A DNA stretch of 22,803 nucleotides. It comes from Nephromyces sp. MM_2019 (taxonomy: Eukaryota; Apicomplexa; Aconoidasida; Nephromycida). Made by a program: the position numbers and the translations under genes. Positions within the stretch are counted from its first letter, which is position 1. Each line of letters starts with the position of its first letter. The notes under the pieces are model-generated. The model did no database searches and was not told the DNA's origin. It saw only the letters and a list, made by a program, of their open reading frames with translations. The stretch covers positions 1-22,803 of the forward strand of contig JADHZB010002070.1 of the NCBI GenBank assembly GCA_015657535.1, written 5' to 3'. Positions 8,401 through 16,909 of the stretch are shown here, one piece after another.

Positions 8401-11400
8401 GTTGCAAAGACTACTCAATGATTGTGTTCTTCTTGTAGATATGTATGTGTGTGCGTGTGCGTCTTTCGAGCTCAGGCTAGTCCGTGAGCTGTTCCACTTG
8501 GCTAAAGAGAAGAAGCCCTCAATAGTATTTATTGATGAGGTCGATTCTTTATGTGGAGGTATGTAAACTCTGTAGGTTTTCTTGTATGTGGTGTGTGCTA
8601 TTCATGTGCGTTAGAAATTTATGTGTATGTGTGTGTACTAAAACTAGCGTGTATACTATACAAAGATAAGACTTTGTGTTGTGTGTTTGGGGTTTTCTTA
8701 GAATGATATCTATGTGATGATGCATACGTGTGAGCTATGCTTATGAAGTTGTGTGTATGTGGTCATCACACACATATGTGTAGGTTATGCTTATAAGATT
8801 TTTTGTGTTTGTGATCATTACACGCATGTGTGCAGTATTTGCCCAGACTTTGTGTTAGACTATACACTGCAGAGTTGTTTGTGTGTGTGTGTGTGTGCGT
8901 GTTTTTTACCTAGTTTGGCGTCTATGATGCTGCTTCTTGTGTGTTTTTTTCCCTCTGTACTGTTTCTTTGGGATACCTCCCAAATCAGTAAGCAATTGCT
9001 CTCTACAGGCAACTATCAGTTAACGACAAAGAGATGTAGGTACACCTCTCCTCACCACTAGTATATTCAGTTTATCTCTGTGTGTGTTCGTGTTGTCCCT
9101 ATCTTTTGATAGCATTAACGAGTTTTTATGCCTGAAATATCTGCAGCTCGTTCTGACAATGAGAGTGAGTCTTCAAGGCGTGTGAAGACGGAGTTTCTAG
9201 TGCAAATGCAAGGTTAGAAGTAGTCATTTAGTAGATGTATATACACTACTTTTTGTAAGGGTGGAGGAGTGATTCTGTCAAGCCTAAACACTTGCGTACG
9301 CAGTGTAAACGCATGCTCAGAGCCTAACCACAGATGCGCAGCTTATGCACGCACACACAGCATGAAACATTACACATAGGGCCTAAACGAACACACGCAC
9401 ACGGCATAATAAAAAACAGGCTAAGCTCGCACACATCTATTAAAAGCTCGTGCACAGCCTAAAAACGCACACACACCATGTAGACACACAGCCTAAGCAC
9501 GCACAATCACAGCTAAAAGCACACACGCGCAGCCTGAACATGTGCACACACAAAGCCTCAATACGCACACACAGTATGAAAACACAAACAATGTATGTTG
9601 TGAAGCCGGGAAACACACATTGATGATATAAAGCAAACAAACAGATGCTATGTATTACAGTTCATCATAAAAGATTGGTTACTGATATCTACACATACAC
9701 TTCCAAAGAAGGGTGTTGCTACATGTATGGCTTGATATTAGAGTGTTTAGCCTATGAAGTTATGTTTCCCTGGTATGTGCACATGTGTATTCCAGTGGTT
9801 TCTGTGTGTGTTTGCGTGTGTGTGTGGTTGAGTGGCTTGTGTGTGTGTTTGAATGATTTGTGTGGAAAACTTGCATACGTTTAGAAATTGTATGCGAAAG
9901 GTATTGTGTAGGAGATAATGTGTGTGTGTGTGTGTGTGTATGAGCTCTCTTTTCAGGGGTGGGAAGTGATTCAGGAGGTATTCTCGTGCTTGGAGCTACG
10001 GTAAGAGTTGGAACTTGGACTGTACGTGCACTTACTCTATCTTTTTGGATGTTTTCTTCCGGAAAATTCCTCAGTTTCTTGAGAATCTTCAGTATTCTTG
10101 TTTGTGTGTGATGTTTGTCGGTGTATATACACTGGACTTAAAGCAGCTTCAATGGGATTTTTTTTGGTGTAGCACATGGACATACAACTGTACGCAAGGC
10201 TTATAGGGCTTATTGCTGATTTCGTAGTACTAGTTATGTCGACACACTGGCGCACACAGGGGAGAATCTACGCACTTTGAGCTTACAGCTCAAGCTATCT
10301 CATGTCGTGCTTGGTCTCTCTTCATCTTCAGAATCTTCCTTGGAGTTTGGATTCGGCTATTCGGAGAAGGTAGTGTGTGCGCTTGTTTGTGTTTGTGTTT
10401 GTGTGTGTGTGTGTGTGTATGGGCGATAGTTTGGGACTGTCTGCATGTGCACAGCTGCATATGGGTGATGGTTTTCGCCGGTTTGAGTTCTGGTCTGTAT
10501 GTGTGTGCGTGTGTACACCTGTTTGCCTATACGTATGTGTGCATATGAGTAAGTTTGCGTTCGTGTGTGCTTTTCAGTGTATTCACGTGTGTGTGCATAT
10601 CCCCTGCCGTTGTTTTTGGCGTAGGTTCGAGAAGAGGATATATATTCCTCTTCCTGATGAGAAAGCTCGGAAGAGCTTACTGATTCATTCGCTATCGAAG
10701 AATTCCTGCACACTTGATGATGATGATCTCTCTCTTCTAGCTGAGAAGACTGAAGGGTAAGCGTGTGCAGTTTAATGCTTAGAGCGGTGCATTTACGTAA
10801 GCCTAGTGTAAGAGCATATATGTAGCTGCAGCTTGAAGAGCACTTTATTTTGTGCGTATTTTACTTCAATAAGCTTTATATAGAGACAATTTGTGTGTGT
10901 TGATGCTAGGTTTATCGCTTACCTGAGGGTGTCTGTGCTATATTATATGGGTTGTGGTCTTTTTAGTAAGTATGAGTCGTTGTGTGTGGCTATATGGGCG
11001 CGTGTATGGGTGTGGTGTGTGGGTGTCTGCGTTTGTGCGTCTGTGTGTGTATGTTTGAGTGAACAATTCTCTGCTTTTTAGATATTCTGGAGCTGATTTG
11101 GCTATCCTCGTAAGAGATGCCTTCCTTCAGCCCGTAAGGAACTGCCAGAATGCCACACACTTTAAGAAGATCTTTAAGGATAACTCAGTCTACTATACTC
11201 CTTGTTCTAAAGGTGTGTGTACGTACACCCATTATTTCTGTGTGCTTATTGATATCTTTAGAGGCTGGCAAAAGGCAGTCTGACTCGTGTTTTCTTCAAG
11301 TCTTTCCTGTTTGTGCCTACGCTGCCTCTTAAGTTTTGTCTGAAATTTATGTGTATGTGTGTGTGTGTTCAGATGATCCCGATCAAACTGTGCAGGAGAG

Positions 11401-12120
11401 TACTCTTATGTCGATACCTTCGCAGAAGCTGTTGCCTCCTGATGTTTCAATGGTTGGATTGCTTGCTAAGATGCTTTTGTTTTGATCTTATTACTCTTTT
11501 TAATTGCGAAGTTTTGAGCTACGCACGCGCACCCACGCACACACACGCACACACACACACACTTCCACTGGTAAAGGGTGCATAAAGAACCTTCAGGAAA
11601 ATGAGATGCGTGCAAAAGCCACGCACACATAATGGTCACACAAAAATCATTTAAACAGACTTAGTAATGACACACACGCATCCAATAATAGCACCCACAC
11701 CCAATTATCACACACTAACGGCACACACACACAAGTTACACAATAATCACACAAAAAAGATGGTTTAGTGCTTTCACACATACATACCCACACACATACG
11801 CACCCACGCACACAGACACACGCTAGGTTGGATAAATTGGTGTATGTACACCATCTTCTTTCGCTAAACGAAGATTTTTCTGCTTCTTCAGGATGATTTC
11901 CTAAAAGTCCTCGTCAGCAGCAGAACCTCCGTGGGGGCGAAGGTAAGCAGTATGGGTGTGCGCCACTCTCCTTGCGGGTATACCCACAGCTGAAGATATC
12001 TTCATCCAGCTGATTTTGCTGGTTTATCCTTCTTCATACGATTCTTTTGAGTCTGGAAACACAAAAATTTAATTGAACTCCACGCCTTCATTCTCAGATA
12101 TGTGGTTTCATTAGATTTTG

Positions 12121-12193
<73 letters not shown>

Positions 12194-12449
12194 NNNNNNN
12201 NNNNNNNNNNNNNNNNNNNNNNNNNNNNNNNNNNNNNNNNNNNGTGAAGTTTTTCATGTGTATTTCTGTATATGCGAGAGAATCAATGTTTTTTGTGTGC
12301 GCGTATGTCTATTTGTGTATGCCTGTGTGCGAGGTCGTCCATTTGTGTATGCCTGCGAAAGTTATTTTCTTGTGTGGGTGTTTATGTGCTTACAGGATAT
12401 TGAGAAGCACGTTGAATGGACGAAGCTTTACGGACAGGAGGGAAATTGA
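5497..12449 (+). CDS. VPS4: Vacuolar protein sorting-associated protein 4 (AAA ATPase), 16 exons
   Basis: Exons: 5497-5632, 6094-6279, 6354-6401, 7056-7127, 7326-7363, 7901-7970, 8237-8282, 8476-8558, 9147-9212, 9957-10000, 10332-10369, 10625-10756, 11082-11212, 11373-11452, 11892-11942, 12396-12449. All introns are GT-AG and the joins keep frame, giving 424 residues against 430-445 usual for the family. An MIT domain (about 5-72) is followed by a charged linker (73-107). Walker A is PPGTGKT (161-167, Lys166), pore loop KWQGESEK (192-199, Trp193), Walker B IVFIDE (215-220, Glu220), sensor 1 ATN (262-264), and arginine fingers Arg275/Arg276 in RRRFEKR. A GYSGAD helix (320-325), a short beta domain (about 350-388) and a C-terminal helix ending LYGQEGN complete it. 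VPS4 uses ATP to pull apart ESCRT-III polymers on endosomes and at abscission sites. The ATG at 5497 fits because the MIT domain begins a few residues later. Exon 2 could instead start at 6085, adding three residues. Confidence 0.96.
5959..5970. repeat. GTGTAYRTACAC palindrome, TA centre
   Basis: Exact copy in VPS4 intron 1 (5633-6093), 124 bp before the acceptor. Confidence 0.85.
7383..7394. repeat. GTGTAYRTACAC palindrome, TG centre
   Basis: Exact match to the consensus in VPS4 intron 5, 20 bp after the donor. The central pair is the only unpaired step of the palindrome. It is the first of two copies in this intron. Intron 3 carries a copy with one mismatch at 6479-6490. Confidence 0.85.
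7480..7491. repeat. GTGTAYRTACAC palindrome, CA centre
   Basis: Second copy in VPS4 intron 5, 97 bp from the first and with the complementary centre (CA against TG), so the two copies are reverse complements of each other. Confidence 0.85.
8311..8322. repeat. GTGTAYRTACAC palindrome, CA centre
   Basis: Exact copy in VPS4 intron 7 (8283-8475), 28 bp after the donor. The match extends by one paired base on each side (GG...CC). Confidence 0.85.
9280..9600. repeat. CA-rich degenerate repeat inside VPS4 intron 9
   Basis: The phrase AGCCTAA (or GCCTAAA, GCCTGAA, GCCTCAA), followed by a few bases and then CGCACACAC, recurs about ten times at irregular 20-35 bp spacing. The second half of the same intron (about 9780-9945) is TG-rich on the same strand, so the two halves of the transcript could pair. 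No coding potential is seen. Confidence 0.7.
10121..10132. repeat. GTGTAYRTACAC palindrome, TA centre
   Basis: Exact copy in VPS4 intron 10. A two-mismatch relative (CTGTACGTGCAC) lies 101 bp upstream at 10020-10031, next to the donor. Intron 9 carries a one-mismatch copy at 9235-9246, 22 bp after its donor. Confidence 0.85.
11217..11228. repeat. GTGTAYRTACAC palindrome, CG centre
   Basis: Exact copy in VPS4 intron 13, starting 4 bp after the donor GT, close enough to overlap the U1/U6 contact region of the 5' splice site. Confidence 0.85.
11520..11825. repeat. CA-rich tract inside VPS4 intron 14
   Basis: Low-complexity sequence of ACACAC, CACGCA and CACCCA with spacers such as AATAATCACAC. 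No fixed period and no open frame of interest. Confidence 0.7.
11840..11851. repeat. GTGTAYRTACAC palindrome, TG centre
   Basis: Exact copy near the 3' end of VPS4 intron 14, 40 bp before the acceptor and directly after the CA-rich tract. Confidence 0.85.
12122..12193 (+). repeat. (TG)n microsatellite abutting an assembly gap, VPS4 intron 15
   Basis: About 36 perfect TG units run directly into the gap. The true length is unknown because the array is interrupted by N. Confidence 0.95.
12194..12243. other. Assembly gap, 50 N
   Basis: Exactly 50 N follow a TG microsatellite in VPS4 intron 15. The round number suggests a placeholder gap. Both flanking exons (15 and 16) are intact and join in frame, so no coding sequence needs to be missing. 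Confidence 0.98.
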
Positions 12450-12493
12450 TGGGTTCTTTGCTTTATTTTTCGTGTGCGTTAGTTTGCTGGGAG

Positions 12494-12505
12494 GTGTACG
12501 TACAC
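12494..12505. repeat. GTGTAYRTACAC palindrome, CG centre
   Basis: Exact copy 45 bp after the VPS4 stop codon, in the likely 3' UTR, and 41 bp before the 20-bp inverted repeat. Confidence 0.85.
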
Positions 12506-12545
12506 TCACGCACTCTCTCTCATGAATCAAATGCGTGCGATTTTT

Positions 12546-12606
12546 TACACACTTTATATGGAGATTACTACATTTAATAGGTGTATATCTCCATATAAAG
12601 TGTGTA
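12546..12606. repeat. Perfect 20-bp inverted repeat with 21-nt loop
   Basis: The arms are 12546-12565 (TACACACTTTATATGGAGAT) and 12587-12606 and are perfect reverse complements. The intervening 21 bases are AT-rich. It lies about 100 bp after the VPS4 stop, so in RNA it would form a 20-bp stem in the VPS4 3' UTR or just downstream. It could serve in 3' end formation or mRNA stability, or be a remnant of a small terminal-inverted-repeat element; no target-site duplication or open frame supports the last. Confidence 0.9.
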
Positions 12607-13270
12607 GGTTTCGCAGAGAAGAATCTGATGAAAAATGTCTGGTATGTATAAGAGTATGTGTGTAATGGTGAAGTTGGCAAGGGTTAGTTACGACGTGTGT
12701 GTGACTGTGTGTGAGTGAATGTGAGTTTGTGAGTAATTTTGGATTATTGTGACTGTGTGTGTGAGTCTTTTTTGATTAATGTGTGTGATGGAGTGAGTGT
12801 CCGAGTGTGTGTATTGGTATGTGAGCGTGTTCTAAGATGCCATGTTTTTCATCTCTACAGGGTTTCTTTCTATTGCTACCCTCGAATCGAATTTTTTTTG
12901 TGTGTGCTAAATGGAGTTTGCAAGCTATTCCTCCTATTGAGTAGCGTTCAGTAGAGTTGCATGAGTGAATGTTATCTACTTGACTAAACATCTTTTTTCA
13001 GTAAGAAAAAGTGGCTTCTCTACTTCTTCATTATTTATTGCCTGTGAGGGAGTGAGTGTAAGTACACTCCGTCGTTACACCGCTTGCCTGCAATGAACGC
13101 TCGAAAATCCTAGGGTTTTGCAAAGATTCGAAGCTCTCTGCTAATCTGGTTCCTTATTATGTATGTTTTGGTTTATGTGTGTTTGTTTCCACATTGTGTG
13201 TGCACCTGTAATAGGCACACCATGCAATCCAAATGTGTGGGTGCTGTTATACGCACAGTATACTAACATC

Positions 13271-13296
13271 GTGTGTGTGTGTGTGTGTGTGTGTGC

Positions 13297-13355
<59 letters not shown>

Positions 13356-13379
13356 TGTGTGTGTGTGTGTGTGTGTGTA
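13271..13379 (+). repeat. (GT)n microsatellite with two CT interruptions
   Basis: About 109 bp of GT repeat, broken twice by CTTGTG. The long minus-strand Thr-His frame (13141-13566) is this repeat read out and is not a gene. Confidence 0.95.
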
Positions 13380-13751
13380 TGACGCTATATCCCGACGTGC
13401 GCTGGCGCATACATCCGTGCGTGGCTTCGTTAGAGCACTTACTGTAGCGTAGCATGTAGGCATATATGATAACATACACACAATTATGTTCGTGCTGGCC
13501 AGCATAACGATGTAGGTGCAGGTGTATATTGGAGTTCCATTCAAAGTAACACACAAAGGAACACACGCATCTTCAGCTCCCAGAACAGCCTATCACACAT
13601 GCTCACCACCCATCGTGCTAAGAGTCTCTGTATTGGAAGGGGCTGTGAGAAATGGCTAGCTAACACACTTGTTGCCCTCCTTGAAAAATGAGGAGCTCCA
13701 AAGAATCAAGCAAGCAAATGAGAGCACGCACACTCGTGGACATTGTCACGC

Positions 13752-13880
13752 ACACACAATCAGATACACATTCAAACATGCACACACAGTCAGACACGCA
13801 CACACAGTCAGACACGCACACACAGTCAGATATGCACACATAGTCGCATGCATACACAGTCACACACACACAGTCACAGG
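13752..13880. repeat. 18-bp CA-rich tandem repeat
   Basis: AGTCAGACACGCACACAC starts at 13788, 13806, 13824 and, more diverged, 13842 (18-bp period); the next AGTC follows after 16 bp. A degenerate first copy (AATCAGATACAC) precedes it. Confidence 0.85.
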
Positions 13881-14171
13881 TACATACGGAGCGACACCCA
13901 CACATGCACTCACAAATAGATGCACGCACAACACACATGTACATGTACTACTTCTCTCTGTGCGCTGATCTGGTATGTTAAGTTTCTATACTGCTCAAGT
14001 TTGTGTGTTTTAGCTCAGTAAAATACCTTAGTGTCACTTTTGTGTGTGGTTTGGCATATGCTCACGCGATGTGCTTGCTGATTTGCTCTGTATATTTCGC
14101 TTTACTTCTCGACTTTGGGTGTACTAACTTGGTAGAGCACTTTTTTCTATGTATTGAAGCTTTTCTAGGTA

Positions 14172-14183
14172 GTGTATGTACAC
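14172..14183. repeat. GTGTAYRTACAC palindrome, TG centre
   Basis: Exact copy in the VPS4-SRRM2 intergenic region; the pairing extends to A...T on the outside. Related diverged copies lie at 13056-13067 (GTGTAAGTACAC) and 14800-14811 (GTGTACGTACAG). Confidence 0.85.
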
Positions 14184-14339
14184 TGAGTGGGTGACGTGGT
14201 CTTCAAAAACCTGAAAGTTTGCCTACCTTTTGTGGCTAGTGATACTTTTCTCTAGAGGTGCCTTGGGCGTGTTAGTTGCCCATGGGTTGTGTGTGCGAAG
14301 GGTACCTTTGTGCACTTGTGAATTGTGACTCAATACTAC

Positions 14340-14640
14340 ATTGACGAGAGATGCCTATTTGTGTGTGTATTGGCAAGAGATGGTGGTGCATATTTGTGTG
14401 CGAAAAGCGCCTTTGCGTGTGCGTCCGAGAGATTTCCACAGGTGTAAGCGAGTGATGCCCGTGTGTGTGCGCTAAAGATGCCTATACGTGCGTGTGTACG
14501 CTAGAGATGCCTATGAATTTGTGTGTGCGAGATATTCCTGTTCTTCTGTATTCGAGAGATGCCTATGCATTCGTGTGTGGGACAGATACCTATGAATGCC
14601 TTTGTTGGCAAGCGATGCCTGTGCATCCCTTTGTACTGGA
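14340..14640. repeat. Degenerate repeat built on GAGATGCCTATG
   Basis: About eight to ten imperfect copies of (CG)AGAGATGCCTATG followed by NNTGTGTGTG are spaced 30-45 bp apart. The plus-strand frames through it give repeated RDAY/MPM peptides, as expected from a repeat, without recognisable domains. Confidence 0.7.
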
Positions 14641-15159
14641 ATTCTCGTCGTCTTCGCTCCCAGTCGGTGTGTGTGGCCGAGAGTTTCTGTTCTTTAGTTG
14701 AGGCCTCTTTATGGTGGTTTAAGGAGAGCTTTCAGCACATACGTCATTGGAGCTCAGCTTCTTGGGCTTAGAGAGTAGGGTATTGCTTGGACTCTTGGGG
14801 TGTACGTACAGCTGCTGTCTGAGTTTTCATGGAAACAGAGAGTGTAGGCGTTTGGATCAATTCATTGTAAGCAATCGCCATAGGCAACCTTCTGGTGTGT
14901 TCGATGATACTTTTGGCTTGTCCGGCTACCTCGGAGATACGCAGGAGGTTGAAAGAAACACATTGGTTACCCAAATGCACACCAGGCCCACCCAAATTCA
15001 CCCCAGCACACGTTTCACCCAAATGCATACTCAGTGATGAGGAAAGGGCATGGAGCAGCCTGGGTAAGGAATGCACACACCCCTGAACTTTACATGTGAG
15101 AAGCACAAGCGTGGAAAAGAACGAATAAATTCTAGTGATTAGTACATTACGCACATACG

Positions 15160-15530
15160 ACCATCACATAATATGACGCACACAAACACACACACACCTC
15201 AAGACATGCACATAGAAATGCCGCACCGGATGCACACACACACCTAATTGCAAGCGCACACACACACCGCGCGCCATACATACGAAAGCCCCAGTACAGC
15301 GACACCCCATGGCGCGCACACCCCATTACATGCACACATCGAATTACGTTCCCGCACACGCACCTCATGCCTGGTATACCATATTACACATAAAAATCCC
15401 CATTGCACACAACGAATTTCGCGCACATACTCAATCTTGTATTTGGGCATGCTTGGAGGTGAGCCACTCCTAAAATTCAATAGGCTAACACACACAAACA
15501 CGCACGGACACACACATCCACACACACTTT
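15160..15530. repeat. CA-rich low-complexity tract
   Basis: ACACAC and GCGCACAC blocks alternate with short spacers and have no fixed period. Open frames on both strands are composition artefacts. One undetermined base follows at 15903 in a C-rich stretch. Confidence 0.7.
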
Positions 15531-16035
15531 CTCTTTTGAAATATATTACCGCAATGCCAGGCGCCGGCTTTTGATAAGTTTTCTACCATCAAAAAGGTGG
15601 ATTTCCTGCAGTTGCCTCCTGCTGCATACACACAAGCCCTCCCTCATCATCAGCTATAAATTCCGTTCGCACACACACACGTCATTGAAGGCGTTAACAG
15701 AGAATGTAGGGTTATCACAGGGCTGCTTTCTCAAAACGTAAACTCTCTGCAAAAAATCTCATGTTCTGCGAAATCTTCTCGCCCGCAAATACAAGAACTC
15801 TTCTTTGAAGAAATTTTTTACATACATACAGAGGAGCCGATCTTCATAGACTACCCCCCCAATCCCTCACCCAAAGACAACAACTTTCCACCAACCCCCA
15901 TCNCCCCATAACACACACATAAGTGAGCGCTATTCCACCTAAAGAGTTTTATTTTATCATCCCAGCTGCTATATTTAGTTTTGACGTTTCTGCTTCTTCA
16001 ATTCCCCGAAACTTTGTGATGTTTTGGCTGCTTTT

Positions 16036-16051
16036 GGGTGTACGTACACCC
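16036..16051. repeat. GTGTAYRTACAC palindrome extended to a perfect 16 bp
   Basis: GGGTGTACGTACACCC is a perfect 16-bp palindrome, the longest of the set. It lies about 860 bp upstream of the SRRM2-like start codon, in its likely promoter region. Confidence 0.9.
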
Positions 16052-16909
16052 CCTTCTTCAGTTTTCGCATGAATTTATCCGCTTGATCAGCCTTTAGGTT
16101 AGTAACTTGAATATTTCGTAGTTTTCCTGCTTTTTTCACTTGAAATAGCAGCGGAAACCTGAAAATGTTGATGTAACGTCATGTGTAGATTTTTCTTCAA
16201 TCAGGAGAAGGATTTGATATTTATTTGAATGTATTTCGTGATTTTCTCCTTTCTTTTGTGCGAAATCGTGTTTATCTGCTGAGTGTGCGTGTTTACAAAC
16301 GCGTCTTTTTGTTTCTCTTGGTGAATGTTTATCCGGAGGCAATATTTATGGTGTGTGTGAGTGCACTTGGTAGATAACGATAAGGGTGACCATGTGCGTA
16401 TGCTGATACTTGTGCTTAAATATGTCTGCGAGAGTTTGAAGCAGTGTGTGTGCTTAGGTAGCCACTTTGGGGGGTATATGTGTGATTTAGTCTGTGTGTG
16501 CATGTGATATTTTGCCTGTATCCATATGATTTGGTGTTTGTGTGTGTGATTTAGTATATTCGTGTGGCTTTTTCCGTGTATGCATGTTAGTTGGTGTTTG
16601 TTTGTAATTTCTCTTGTGTGCGTACTGCTCTTTTTACATTATCCTGTAACTGCATTCAACTTTACCTGAATTCTGTGACAATTTGTGGATGAATGTGCTT
16701 TGTATGTTCGCGCGGCTAATGCTCCATGTGTGTGTGCTGTTTTTATGCAATTCTAGAGGAAGTAGCATCGCCTCTTATGCAGTTTGTGTACTTTCTCTTC
16801 AATGACTGCCCAAAATTGCTGTTTCCTCGTCTATGATGTCTTCTTCAGCGAGTTCTACCGCCGTACACACACACCAAATAAATCATCCGCAGTATACGCA
16901 GTACTGAAG

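Larger units (their letters stand above)
12450..16909. other. Intergenic region between VPS4 and the SRRM2-like gene
   Basis: Holds the VPS4 3' flank and SRRM2 promoter but no gene I can support. In order: a palindrome (12494), a 20-bp inverted repeat (12546-12606), TG-rich sequence (12640-12840), a diverged palindrome (13056), a long (GT)n array (13271-13379), mixed sequence (13380-13700), an 18-bp CA-rich repeat (13752-13880), a palindrome (14172), a degenerate repeat built on GAGATGCCTATG (14340-14640), mixed sequence with a near-palindrome (14800), a CA-rich block (15160-15530), mixed sequence (15540-16030) with one N at 15903, a 16-bp palindrome (16036) and TG-rich sequence (16240-16760). 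No tRNA, rRNA or transposase signature was found. Confidence 0.6.

Noticed and set aside
12102..12525. Open frames crossing the N gap
   Set aside because: They consist of TG repeat plus N. Only the last 54 bases (12396-12449) belong to a gene, as VPS4 exon 16 in the frame starting at 12396.
13141..13566. 141-codon Thr-His-rich minus-strand frame
   Set aside because: Read-out of the (GT)n array.
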